From Bifidobacteriaceae bacterium UBA2724 (GTDB taxonomy: Bacteria; Actinomycetota; Actinomycetes; Actinomycetales; Bifidobacteriaceae): a DNA stretch of 64,000 nucleotides. This document shows, piece by piece, positions 18,372 through 26,872 of this stretch. The DNA is taken from positions 124,001-188,000 of the forward strand of contig DEKK01000012.1 of NCBI GenBank assembly GCA_002353815.1, given 5' to 3'. The translations under genes and the position numbers were made by a program. The notes under the pieces were generated by a model, which saw only the letters and a list, made by a program, of their open reading frames with translations, searched no databases and had not been told where the DNA came from. Numbering within the stretch: position 1 is the first letter of the stretch; every line of letters begins with the position of its first letter.

Positions 18372-19169
18372 ATGGGATACGCGTTGGTCACCGGAGCATC
18401 GGGAGGCATCGGCAAGGAATTCGCAAAGATTCTCGCCGCACATGGGAAAGACCTCATTCTCGTGGCGCGCAGCGACGACCGCCTGCGCGAAATCGCCAGC
18501 GAGCTCCATCGCGACCATGGCGTGCATGTGGTGCGTTTCGCGATGGACCTCACCGAAGAGGACGCCGCCGACCAACTGTTCACCACGACGCAGGACGCCG
18601 GTTATTTCGTCGACACCCTCATCAACAACGCGGGTTTCGGCGACCTGACGGGGTTCCTCGATTCGAATTGGCACCGGTCGCGCAGCCTCATGCAGCTCAA
18701 CATGGTCACGCTGGCGCATCTCACCTACCTGTATGGCAATGAGATGCGAAGGCACCATTTCGGGCGCATCCTCAACGTATCGTCGGTGGCGGCGGCGTTC
18801 GCCGGCCCCAACATGGCGCTGTACTACGCCTCGAAGGCCTTCGTGCTGAGCTTCACCGAAGCGCTGTCGGCCGAGCTGCGGGGCACCGGCGTGACGGCGA
18901 CCGCCATCTGCCCCGGCCCGACCGCGACGGCGTTCGGCGCCAACGCCAGGATGTCGGCGACGGGGCGCAATTTCATGACCATGATGCGCCCCATGCCGGC
19001 AAGCGCAGTCGCGGCACGCGGCTACCGCGCCATGATGACGGGCCGCACCACCGTCTACGTGGGGCCGCTGACGAAGGCCGGGTTCGCGGCGGCGCGCATC
19101 CTGCCGCGCTGCGTGACCCGCGCCATCTGCAAGTATGCGAACGGAACCCCCGAGGGGCCGAAGTTCTGA
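18372..19169 (+). CDS. SDR-family NAD(P)-dependent oxidoreductase
   Basis: 265-residue classical short-chain dehydrogenase: cofactor motif TGASGGIG (7-14), NNAG after TLI (about residue 90), catalytic Ser in SSVAAA, and YYASK providing the Tyr and Lys. The start is preceded by AAGGAG (18361-18366) with 5 bp spacing. It resembles the DltE/YqjQ-type subgroup with a C-terminal segment after the Rossmann fold (VGPLTKAGFAAARILPRCV). The substrate cannot be told. It is transcribed divergently from ychF and alone. Confidence 0.88.
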   Translation: MGYALVTGASGGIGKEFAKILAAHGKDLILVARSDDRLREIASELHRDHGVHVVRFAMDLTEEDAADQLFTTTQDAGYFVDTLINNAGFGDLTGFLDSNWHRSRSLMQLNMVTLAHLTYLYGNEMRRHHFGRILNVSSVAAAFAGPNMALYYASKAFVLSFTEALSAELRGTGVTATAICPGPTATAFGANARMSATGRNFMTMMRPMPASAVAARGYRAMMTGRTTVYVGPLTKAGFAAARILPRCVTRAICKYANGTPEGPKF

Positions 19170-19265
19170 AACCGGTCGCCAGACCCCGCGCCGAAGGACG
19201 GGGCTTCTGCGGGGACGGATTTTCAGGCTCTCTTCCGGAACTCAATCCTTCCCGAAAACAGACAC

Positions 19266-19292
19266 CGGGGCGTAAGAGCGAGGGTCGCCCCG
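19266..19292. terminator. Possible terminator hairpin between convergent genes
   Basis: CGGGGCG and CGCCCCG form a 7-bp stem around a 13-base loop between the dehydrogenase gene (plus) and proC (minus). There is no strong U run, so this is a weak call. Confidence 0.35.
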
Positions 19293-19302
19293 CTCCCCTG
19301 CG

Positions 19303-20145
19303 TCAGTCGCCCATCACCGCGTCGACGGCGCTCATCACGTCGCCGCGGAAACCGCGCTCCTCAAGACGCTGCACGCCGCGAATCGTGGCGCCGCCGGGCG
19401 AGCACACGGCGTCCTTCATGGCGGCGGGGATCTGACCGGTGGCCACCTGCAGCGCGCCTGTGCCCTCGACCATGGCGGAGACCAGACGATATGCGGCGGC
19501 ACGCGGGATCCCGTGCTTCACGGCCGCGTCGGACAGCGCCTCGATGAACATGGCGGCATAGGCGGGAGCGCAGCTCGTCACGGTTCCGGCCTGGTACAGC
19601 GTGGCGGTGTCGAGGAATTCCACGAGGGAGATCGGCGAGAACAGCTTGGTGAATTCGGCGATTTCGTCGGGGGTCAGGTTGTTCTTGCGTTCGGCGACCA
19701 CGACGCCCTTGCCCACCGCGATCGGTGTGTTCGGCACAATGGACAGGTGGTGCGTGCCCTCGGCCAGGATCTGCTCGTACCTGGCATAGTCCCAGCCCCA
19801 TGCAATCGAGATGACGGTGGTGCCTTCGTCGGCGAGCTTGCCTTTGATGGGCTCTACGACGCTTTCGATGACATTGGGCTTGACCGCGAGGATCACGAAC
19901 TCGCTGTTGTCGACGACCTCGGATGCGTTCTGGGCCGCCGTCGCGCCAAGCGCCGCGGTGGCGGAGGCCAGCATGTCGGCGTTGATGTCATACGCCATGA
20001 TCTGCGCGCCGTCGATGCCGCCGTGCCTCACCATGCCCGTGGCGATGCCCTGGGCCATGGCGCCGAAGCCGATGAAGCCGATGGACACGGTCGGGACGGA
20101 GGGACCGCTGGGCGCGATTGTGACGCTCGGGTTGATGGATGCCAT
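19303..20145 (-). CDS. proC: Pyrroline-5-carboxylate reductase
   Basis: Last step of proline synthesis: NAD(P)H-dependent reduction of pyrroline-5-carboxylate. The 280-residue protein has the dinucleotide fold motif IGFIGFGAMAQGI (about 22-34), the middle ILAVKP motif and the C-terminal helical dimer region with ALSDAAVKHGIPRAAAYRL and SPGGATIRGVQRLEERG. A purine-rich AGGGGAG lies 5 bp before the ATG. It follows a proline iminopeptidase gene 163 bp upstream on the same strand; both supply proline, one by peptide trimming and one by synthesis. Confidence 0.95.
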   Translation of the reverse strand: MASINPSVTIAPSGPSVPTVSIGFIGFGAMAQGIATGMVRHGGIDGAQIMAYDINADMLASATAALGATAAQNASEVVDNSEFVILAVKPNVIESVVEPIKGKLADEGTTVISIAWGWDYARYEQILAEGTHHLSIVPNTPIAVGKGVVVAERKNNLTPDEIAEFTKLFSPISLVEFLDTATLYQAGTVTSCAPAYAAMFIEALSDAAVKHGIPRAAAYRLVSAMVEGTGALQVATGQIPAAMKDAVCSPGGATIRGVQRLEERGFRGDVMSAVDAVMGD

Positions 20146-20308
20146 ATTCTCCCCTTTTCCTTGGAGTCTGTTGGAGACACGAGTGGCGATCGGCCACAGG
20201 GCGCGGACGGCGGACGAGCCAGCCTCGCTGCACGTCCCGCGGAACGGCGACGTGCGGGCCCCGGCACGGCCGGGACCGTCGCGGGAGCCGCATGCGGACC
20301 GTGCCGGA

Positions 20309-21685
20309 TCATTCCGGCACGGCCTTGAGATCGCCTCGATTCAGTGCCTCATTATAAAGGTGGCGGAATACCAGCGGGCCGTGCACGCCGTCATGCTCGA
20401 ACTCATTGGTGACCCAGGCGTGCGAGTTGCCCACGCGCGACAGCGTGTCGAGCGACAGTTCGGAGGGCACGTACATGTCGTCGAAATACAGCGCGGCCTG
20501 CAGCGGCACCTCGTTGGAGGCGAGTCGGGCGGCGTCGTAAATCTTGCCCCAGTGCGTGTCGGCCATGAGCAGATCCTCGGCGGCGCGGAACGGAGCGAGC
20601 GACGAATCGTCGGCGAAGGATTCGGGCAGGGCCGCCTCCCCGATGAACTGCAGCGGGCGCGCGTCGGGCGACACCCCGGGGATCGTGGCGATCTCGCGGC
20701 TCGCCGCCCAGTTCGCCGGTTCGCACTCCCCGTCGTCGCCGCCGTCCTGATAGATGAATTCCTGCAGCGTCCAATACAACGGCCGGTTGTACGACTCGGT
20801 GGCGGCAAGCACGTTCATGAGGAATCCCTCCGACAGATCGGAGCCATGCGGGGCGGCAGCCGACGCGGCGTCGCCAGCGGACGGCACGCTTCCGTCGCCA
20901 TCGCAGAACGCCTGGTCGAGCAGCCAGTGGAGCCGCTCCCCGCTCGGCTTCATGCCGAAGTCCTGCCCCAGGGTCTGCAGCCTGCGTACCGTGAAGACAT
21001 CGCCGTTGGGCAGTCTCACGTCGCCGTCGGCCAGCCTGTCGGCGACGGCCGCCACACGGGCGGCGTCCTGCGGATACCGTTCGTAGTACCGCGCCGTCTT
21101 CATGAGCATCTTGGGCACGGTGTGGGCGTATGTGACAGCGGGGCTCGCGGGGACGGCGGGGATGCCGCCCGTGGTGAACGACGCGGCGATGGCCTCCGGG
21201 AACAGCGACAGGTAGGTGAGCGTCAGGAATCCGCCATAGCTCTGGCCCAGCGTGACCCACCGGCGTCCCCCGAACTCGGTGCGCCGCAGGTGTTCGAAAT
21301 CGCGGATGATGGAGTCGGCGAGGAAGTGGTGCAGATAGTCCGCAAGCCCGCGCGGCGTGTCAAAACGGCGCGCGACGCTGGATTGGACGCGACTGGAGCG
21401 CCCCGTGCCGCGCTGGTCGGGAAGGACCACGCGGAAATGGCGCACGGCTTCGGCGATCCACCCATCGGATTGGGGCGACAGGGGGCGCGGACCGGGGCCG
21501 CCGGGGCCGCCCTGCAGGAAGACGAGGAGCGGCAGGTCGCGGTTTTCATTGCCGGGCGCGCACAACACGCGGTAGAACAGGCTGAGGCGTTCGGAACCGT
21601 CCGGCGCCGACCAGTCGAGGGGAACCGTGGTGGAATGGTCCTCCACATACAATCCCGGAACGTAATATGTCGCCAGCTCAGTCAT
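20309..21685 (-). CDS. Alpha/beta-hydrolase, proline iminopeptidase type (S33)
   Basis: 458 residues. The oxyanion-hole motif appears as LQGGPGGPGPR (about 56-66), the nucleophile elbow as GQSYGG (Ser near 146), and the conserved PDQRGTGRS is at about 88-96, all typical of prolyl aminopeptidases and related S33 enzymes, which remove N-terminal proline from peptides. The C-terminal His of the triad is probably in NSHAWVTNEFEHDGVHG. There is no signal peptide, so the enzyme is cytoplasmic. It is longer than classical Pip (about 310) because of a large helical cap, as in actinobacterial relatives. Its divergent neighbour is the double histidine kinase. Confidence 0.85.
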   Translation of the reverse strand: MTELATYYVPGLYVEDHSTTVPLDWSAPDGSERLSLFYRVLCAPGNENRDLPLLVFLQGGPGGPGPRPLSPQSDGWIAEAVRHFRVVLPDQRGTGRSSRVQSSVARRFDTPRGLADYLHHFLADSIIRDFEHLRRTEFGGRRWVTLGQSYGGFLTLTYLSLFPEAIAASFTTGGIPAVPASPAVTYAHTVPKMLMKTARYYERYPQDAARVAAVADRLADGDVRLPNGDVFTVRRLQTLGQDFGMKPSGERLHWLLDQAFCDGDGSVPSAGDAASAAAPHGSDLSEGFLMNVLAATESYNRPLYWTLQEFIYQDGGDDGECEPANWAASREIATIPGVSPDARPLQFIGEAALPESFADDSSLAPFRAAEDLLMADTHWGKIYDAARLASNEVPLQAALYFDDMYVPSELSLDTLSRVGNSHAWVTNEFEHDGVHGPLVFRHLYNEALNRGDLKAVPE

Positions 21686-21840
21686 GGTTCCTCCCGTCGT
21701 CCCACGCGCCCCGACATGGAAAATGCAGGTCCGGGCGCGGTTCGTCCGAATGCGTCAGACGGCCCCGTCCACCCACCTGCGACCGGGGCGCGGAACCGTC
21801 TGCGCCCGGCCCAGCCCGGCCGGACGCGAGCCGCCGCGAA

Positions 21841-21858
21841 TCATCCCTGGGAATGATG
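21841..21858. promoter_or_regulatory. 18-bp palindrome before the two-component genes, probable response-regulator box
   Basis: ATCATCCCTGGGAATGAT is a near-perfect dyad. It ends 22 bp before TAGTGT (21881-21886), a possible -10, so it would overlap the -35. The identical 18 bases occur again at 25843-25860 in front of the ABC exporter genes. Sharing between the kinase/regulator promoter and the exporter promoter suggests the LuxR-type response regulator of this locus binds both. Confidence 0.75.
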
Positions 21859-21968
21859 GTCGGCGACGTCTCCCACGGCTAGTGTGGAAGGCACCGTGGA
21901 CTGTATGCGACCCACCGGCGCGGCCGATGCGGCCGCCGCACGGCGTCAGGCACGACGGAGGAGGCACG

Positions 21969-24659
21969 ATGGGCACCGGGAACGAATCACGCTCCGACAC
22001 GCCGCAGGACGGCGCAGCCAACCCTGCCGCTTCGGCCCCCGCCGGCACCCTCCCCAAGGACCCGGCCACGCCGCCCGACACCGCTGGCGCCACCGCTTCC
22101 GGCACCGCCGGCCCACGCCGCTTGGCCACGCTGGGCGCCGCGGCACGGCAACTGCTCGCCAGGATCCGCCGGCATGCGTGCTATCCGCGCGGATGGCGCT
22201 CCGCGCTCTTCGACGTTGCGCTCGCCGCGGGTGCGTATTTCCTCGGCACCCCGCCCGTCGCATCGATGACGCCCGCCCCGCAGAACCCGTTCCTCGGTGA
22301 CATGTCGGACGCCGCCATCTGCATCGCCTGGTCCATGGCGCTCATCCTTCCCGTCGCATGCCGCCGTCTGGCCCCCGTCGCCACGGCGTGGCTTTTCGCC
22401 GCCATATGCCTGGTGCAATTGATGCTGGGGCCATGCTTCGTCCCGCTCGACCTGCTCTGCCTCGTCATGCTCTACACGGCCATCGTCTACGGAAACCGTT
22501 CCTCCGCACGCACCCTGTGCCTGACGGCGCTGGGGGTCGGAGCCGTCGCCTCGTTCTGCATGGGGTACATGGACACGCGCCTGGCGGCATCCCTGACCTG
22601 CTCCGCATTGCAGTCCCCGTCCGCGACGGTCGTCGATGCGATCGCCGAATGCAACGACGCCTTCGTGGAAAGCACCGGGACTTTCGCGGTCCTCATCGCA
22701 CTGTCGCTCGCCTTCACCATCGTGGTGGCGTTCTGGCGGCGCACGACGCGCGATTCGATGCTGCTGCTCCGCGAGCGCACGGAGGTGCTGGCGCGGCAGA
22801 AGGAGCAGGCGGGGCGCGAAGCCGCGAGGCAGGAACGGACCCGCATCGCACGCGACATGCATGACGTGGTGGCGCACACCCTGTCGACGATCATCGTGCA
22901 GGCGGACGGCGGCCGGTACGCAGCCGCGAACGACCCGGCCAAGGCCCGCGGCATCATGCTGACGATCCGCCGCGAGACCGACCATGCGCGCAGCGACATG
23001 GCGCAGCTTCTCGGCGTCCTCACCGACGGCCTGCCCACCACGGACGGCACAGGGACCGCGCGGGATGGCGAAGCCTCACGGCATGCAGAATCCCCGGGCG
23101 TGTCATACGAACGCATCCCGGAGCTCATCGCACAGGCCAGCGCGGGATCGGCCGTGACGCATGTCGTGTCGGGCACGCCGCGACCCGATCTGCTGTCGAG
23201 CAACGCTTCGATCTGCGCGTACCGCGTGGTGCAAGAGGCGCTGACGAACGTGCGCAAATACGCGCTCGGCGCGGCATACGGCGCCCAGCTCGAACCGCAG
23301 CGCACCGTGCACGTCCAGGTCGCCGAACGATGGGACGGGGCGGGGCTGAACCTCCGTATCACCGATGACGGCATAGGAGAGGAATCGTCCTCTGACTGCC
23401 ATACGCCTGGCTTTGGCCTCATGGGCATGGCGGAGCGACTCCACTCCGTCGGCGGAACGCTCCATGCCGGTCCCCAATCGGCGACGGAAGGACCGGGCAC
23501 GCCGGGATTCGCCGTCGAGGCGTTCATCCCCTGCAGCGGCGCCCCTTCGGCATTCCCCGGCCCCACATCCGCCGATGTGCCGCATGCCTTCGGCCCCGTC
23601 CCCGCCACGTCCTCCCGGCCATCCCTTCCCGCCGATGCCTCCCTCGTTGCGCCGGCGCAGCAACGGCGCAACATCGTGGAACGCATGGCCGCCTGGTCCA
23701 TCAGCCACGAACGCGGCAGCGACGTCATTTCCACTGTCCTGCTGTGCCTCCTGACGGCGCTCTTCGGGTCCTCGTTCTTCGGCACCGAAGCCGATTCATC
23801 GTTCGCCATCCCCGACTGGGGCATCGCCCTGCTGCCGATCGTGACGTGCCTGCCCCTGTACGGCCGGCGGCGCCACCCCGAACGCAGCTGCCTGCTGGTG
23901 TTCCTCCTATGCGTCGTGAACATGCTCGTGGGAACCAGCCAGCTTCCAGGGTGCATCGTGCCGGTCGTTGCCGCCCTGTTTTCGGGCACGCTCTACGGGC
24001 GGCGCGGATTCGGCAAACGCCTTGTCGCCCTCAGCGTCCTGGGCAGCGCCATGTTCGGGCTCAATCTGTCTTTCTTCGAAGAGCTCCTGCCAGACGGCTC
24101 CGTCCCCGTCCAAGGACTGGCTTTCTCGCTATGGCGCCCCGATCAGATCGATGGAGAGGACCGTGGCATCGGCATTTCGTATGCCCTCATATCCCTGATT
24201 GTCTGTCTGACGGCCATCGGGCTGGGTAACCTGTCTCACAGCCGCAACGAGAACCTCACGCTCCTCAGGGCGCGCGCCGAAGCGCTCGAGCAGGAGCGCG
24301 ACGCGCGGGACAAGGCAGCGGCCATCGAGGAACGCACACGGATCGGCGCGCAGATACAGCACGACGTGTCCTCGACGTTGGATTCCGTCGGAGAACGAGT
24401 GGACGCCGGCCTGGCCGTCCTGGATTCCGGACAGGCCACCCCCGATGACATCCGTTCCGCTTTCGCGGACATCGCGGCGCAGGGGCGCTCCGCCCTGCGC
24501 CGCATGAGACAGCTTCTCGGCGTGTTGCGCGACACGGGACGCGAATGGCAGCAGAACGCTCCCCCCGACGCGCCCCTTCCGGAACACGACCTGCATCCGG
24601 CCGCCCCGCTGGACGAGCAATTGCATGATTCGGGGCTCGGACACGCGACGTCCGGGTGA
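21969..24659 (+). CDS. Tandem sensor histidine kinase (NarL/DesK type) with incomplete second module
   Basis: 896-residue membrane sensor. Module 1: several membrane helices (about 75-255), a HisKA_3 dimerisation motif ARDMHDVVAHTLS with phospho-acceptor His298, and an ATPase domain with N box ALTNVRKYA, G1 TDDGIG and G2 GFGLMGMAERL. Module 2: five further hydrophobic segments (about 590-755), a coiled stretch, then a second HisKA_3-like helix pair with QIQHDVSS (His798), but the protein ends about 98 residues later with no ATPase domain. The start is taken at 21969, where GGAGG precedes the ATG. The partner response regulator follows 109 bp downstream. A single ATPase could phosphorylate both His residues, or module 2 may act as a dimer or regulatory half; this is inference. 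Confidence 0.88.
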   Translation: MGTGNESRSDTPQDGAANPAASAPAGTLPKDPATPPDTAGATASGTAGPRRLATLGAAARQLLARIRRHACYPRGWRSALFDVALAAGAYFLGTPPVASMTPAPQNPFLGDMSDAAICIAWSMALILPVACRRLAPVATAWLFAAICLVQLMLGPCFVPLDLLCLVMLYTAIVYGNRSSARTLCLTALGVGAVASFCMGYMDTRLAASLTCSALQSPSATVVDAIAECNDAFVESTGTFAVLIALSLAFTIVVAFWRRTTRDSMLLLRERTEVLARQKEQAGREAARQERTRIARDMHDVVAHTLSTIIVQADGGRYAAANDPAKARGIMLTIRRETDHARSDMAQLLGVLTDGLPTTDGTGTARDGEASRHAESPGVSYERIPELIAQASAGSAVTHVVSGTPRPDLLSSNASICAYRVVQEALTNVRKYALGAAYGAQLEPQRTVHVQVAERWDGAGLNLRITDDGIGEESSSDCHTPGFGLMGMAERLHSVGGTLHAGPQSATEGPGTPGFAVEAFIPCSGAPSAFPGPTSADVPHAFGPVPATSSRPSLPADASLVAPAQQRRNIVERMAAWSISHERGSDVISTVLLCLLTALFGSSFFGTEADSSFAIPDWGIALLPIVTCLPLYGRRRHPERSCLLVFLLCVVNMLVGTSQLPGCIVPVVAALFSGTLYGRRGFGKRLVALSVLGSAMFGLNLSFFEELLPDGSVPVQGLAFSLWRPDQIDGEDRGIGISYALISLIVCLTAIGLGNLSHSRNENLTLLRARAEALEQERDARDKAAAIEERTRIGAQIQHDVSSTLDSVGERVDAGLAVLDSGQATPDDIRSAFADIAAQGRSALRRMRQLLGVLRDTGREWQQNAPPDAPLPEHDLHPAAPLDEQLHDSGLGHATSG

Positions 24660-24768
24660 CGCGGGGCACTGCCCGGAAACCGTAACCGGCTGTGCCTGTC
24701 GCGTGCACCAAACGCCGACGCCGCCGCGTCAGACGGTAGAATGGGCGACGACGAGACGAGGAGGTGTC

Positions 24769-25554
24769 ATGGTCACCGAGGGACGTGCGGCAGAGGAAAC
24801 GGATCAGGGGCAGAACGATGGCGTCATCACCGTTCTCGTCGCCGACGACCAGGAGCTGGTGCGCACCGGATTCGCCATGGTCATCGACACGCAGCCCGAC
24901 ATGCACGTGGTGGGCCTCGCCGCCGACGGAGCCGAGGCTGTGCGCCAGTCGCAGGAACTGCACCCCGACATCGTGCTCATGGACGTGCGCATGCCCGGCA
25001 TGGACGGCATCGAGGCGACACGCCGCATCACCACGGCCCGCGCATCATCCGATGGAATGACCCGCGTCATCATCCTGACCACCTTCGACCTGGACGAATA
25101 CGTCATGTCCGCGCTTCTCGCCGGAGCCAGCGGATTCCTGCTCAAGGACACTGAGCCCGAGACGCTGCTGTCATCGATCCGCACGGTGCACCAAGGCAAC
25201 GCCATCATCGCGCCGACCGCGACGAAACGCCTCATCGAGCGCATGCTCACGCAGAATGCGCCGCGCCAGCAGGATGCGGCCGTCCCCGCGCCATCCGCTG
25301 CGGCGCCCACGGCTCCCGCCGCCCCGTCCCCCGCAGCCGGCGGATACACCGACCCGGAGCTCGACTCCCTCACCGACCGCGAGCGCGAAGTGCTCATCGG
25401 CATCGCCCGCGGCATGTCGAACCAAGAGATAGCCGACCGACTGGTCATCAGCCTTGCCACGGTGAAAACACACGTGGCGCATATCCTGCAGAAGACGAAT
25501 TCGCATGACCGCGTGCAGGCGGCGATCTTCGCATACCAGAACCACCTTGCCTGA
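24769..25554 (+). CDS. LuxR/NarL-family response regulator
   Basis: 261 residues. The receiver domain (about 20-138) holds VADDQELVRTG, the phospho-acceptor Asp72 in LMDVRMPGMDG, the conserved Thr in ILTTFD and Lys in LLKDT. An Ala/Pro-rich linker (about 170-192) leads to the LuxR helix-turn-helix (LTDREREVLIGIARGMSNQE, then IADRLVISLATVKTHVAHIL). The ATG is preceded by GAGGAGG. It is the obvious partner of the upstream double kinase, and the likely binder of the palindrome shared by its own operon and the ABC exporter. The stop codon lies in the first unit of a 19-bp tandem repeat. Confidence 0.95.
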   Translation: MVTEGRAAEETDQGQNDGVITVLVADDQELVRTGFAMVIDTQPDMHVVGLAADGAEAVRQSQELHPDIVLMDVRMPGMDGIEATRRITTARASSDGMTRVIILTTFDLDEYVMSALLAGASGFLLKDTEPETLLSSIRTVHQGNAIIAPTATKRLIERMLTQNAPRQQDAAVPAPSAAAPTAPAAPSPAAGGYTDPELDSLTDREREVLIGIARGMSNQEIADRLVISLATVKTHVAHILQKTNSHDRVQAAIFAYQNHLA

Positions 25555-25598
25555 CACCACCCACCTTGTCTGACACCACCCACCTTGTCTGACGCGCA
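25542..25598. repeat. Three 19-bp tandem repeats at the response-regulator stop
   Basis: Units CCACCTTGYCTGACACCAC begin at 25542, 25561 and 25580 (the third diverges after GAC). The first unit includes the last codons and TGA of the response-regulator gene, so slippage here would regenerate the same stop. The rest of the 410-bp gap to the ABC gene is GC-rich and holds the regulatory palindrome at its right end. Confidence 0.85.
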
Positions 25599-25830
25599 TC
25601 TCGTCCGACGCGCACCGCCCCTGCCGTTCTGTTCTTCCGCACACCCGCCCCTCGTTCCCGCCCCGCTCCGTCGCCATGCCCTGCGCCCTGTGACCGACCC
25701 TGTGTCGCGCGGCCGACCCCGTGCGTCGCCGCTCTCGCTCCTCCGCCACCGCCCATCCTCGTCCTGTTCGCATCCACGGTGCCGGCCGCCGCGCGGCGCC
25801 TCTGGCGGCCCCGCCCGGAATCCATGCAGA

Positions 25831-25860
25831 ATCATCCCAAAAATCATCCCTGGGAATGAT
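25831..25860. promoter_or_regulatory. Response-regulator box of the ABC exporter operon
   Basis: A half-site ATCATCCC (25831-25838) is followed 12 bp later by the full palindrome ATCATCCCTGGGAATGAT (25843-25860), identical to that at 21841. TAGATT (25884-25889) is a candidate -10, 23 bp after the palindrome, nearly the same geometry as in the kinase promoter. Confidence 0.75.
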
Positions 25861-25964
25861 GGCACGTCCCCCCATCCCTCCTGTAGATTCGTGAATCACC
25901 GGGGCGGAGTCATGCCGCCCCTTTGAGAACGGACAGCCGCGGGCCGTCCGAAAGGGAGGAAAGA

Positions 25965-26840
25965 ATGACTGCAGCACCCAACGCCACGATGCCGATGGCA
26001 GGCATGGTCACCGCCGGAACCGCCATCCAGGCAATCGACGTCGTCAAGGACTACGGGACCGGGGATTCCGCCGTTCACGCCCTGCGCCACGTGAACGTCG
26101 CATTCGAACGCGGCAAATTCACCGCCATCATGGGTCCGTCGGGCTCGGGCAAGTCCACGCTCATGCACGTGCTGTCCGGGCTGGATTCCGTCACTTCGGG
26201 CCACGTGATGTTCAACGGCTACGACATCACGACGTTCAACGACAAGCAGCTGACGCTCATGCGCCGCGACTACGTCGGATTCATCTTCCAGAGCTTCAAC
26301 CTGCTGCCCATGTTCACCGCCGAGCAGAACATCGTCATGCCCCTGACGCTGGCCGGCAAGAAACCTGACAAGCAGTGGCTGCACAGGCTCGCCGCCGACC
26401 TCGGCATCGAGGACCGCCTGGACCACCGCCCGTCCGAGCTGTCGGGCGGTCAGCAGCAGCGCGTCGCCATCGCACGCGCCCTCATCACCCACCCGCACGT
26501 CGTGTTCGCCGACGAACCGACCGGCGCGTTGGATTCGGTCAGCTCCACCGAAGTACTCAGCATGCTGCGCCGTCTGGTGGACGAGACCTCGCAGACCGTC
26601 ATCATGGTCACCCATGATGCTGCGGCCGCCGCCTATGCGGACCGCGCCCTGGTGTTCTCCGACGGCAGGATAGTGGCCGACGTGAACCATCCCACGGAGG
26701 AACGCATGAGCGAGCTCGTCATGGAACAGCGCCACTCCGCCGCCAAGCTCGCCGCGGCTGGTGCACCGGCCGCGCCAGTCGCGCCAGCCGCGCCTGTCAC
26801 GGCGCCCACTCCCGTCCAGAACGATCCGGCGCGCCGCTGA
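25965..26840 (+). CDS. ABC transporter ATP-binding protein (MacB/LolD type)
   Basis: 291 residues. Walker A GPSGSGKST (57-65), Q-loop FIFQSFNLLP, signature LSGGQQQRV (159-167), Walker B VVFADEPTGALD and the switch His in MVTHDA are all present. The ADEPTGALD and FQSFNLLP forms are those of MacB/LolD/FtsE-like ATPases that pair with FtsX-type permeases. The last 40 residues are Ala/Pro repeats (APAAPVAPAAPV). The start at 25965 has GGGAGGA upstream. The permease gene follows 32 bp later. In Gram-positive bacteria such pairs with an adjacent NarL-type or BceRS-like system often sense or expel antimicrobial peptides; that role is an inference. Confidence 0.93.
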   Translation: MTAAPNATMPMAGMVTAGTAIQAIDVVKDYGTGDSAVHALRHVNVAFERGKFTAIMGPSGSGKSTLMHVLSGLDSVTSGHVMFNGYDITTFNDKQLTLMRRDYVGFIFQSFNLLPMFTAEQNIVMPLTLAGKKPDKQWLHRLAADLGIEDRLDHRPSELSGGQQQRVAIARALITHPHVVFADEPTGALDSVSSTEVLSMLRRLVDETSQTVIMVTHDAAAAAYADRALVFSDGRIVADVNHPTEERMSELVMEQRHSAAKLAAAGAPAAPVAPAAPVTAPTPVQNDPARR

Positions 26841-26872
26841 ACCGTGTCATCAGAGGAAGGAACACCCTACCC

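Noticed and set aside
17099..18586. Longer YchF start at 18586
   Set aside because: The family starts exactly at MSLTIGIVGLP (18190), and the extension overlaps the divergent dehydrogenase gene.
21684..21968. Upstream extension of the double histidine kinase
   Set aside because: The frame is open, but the added residues are Arg/Pro-rich, run through the regulatory palindrome, and lack a ribosome site; the ATG at 21969 has GGAGG.
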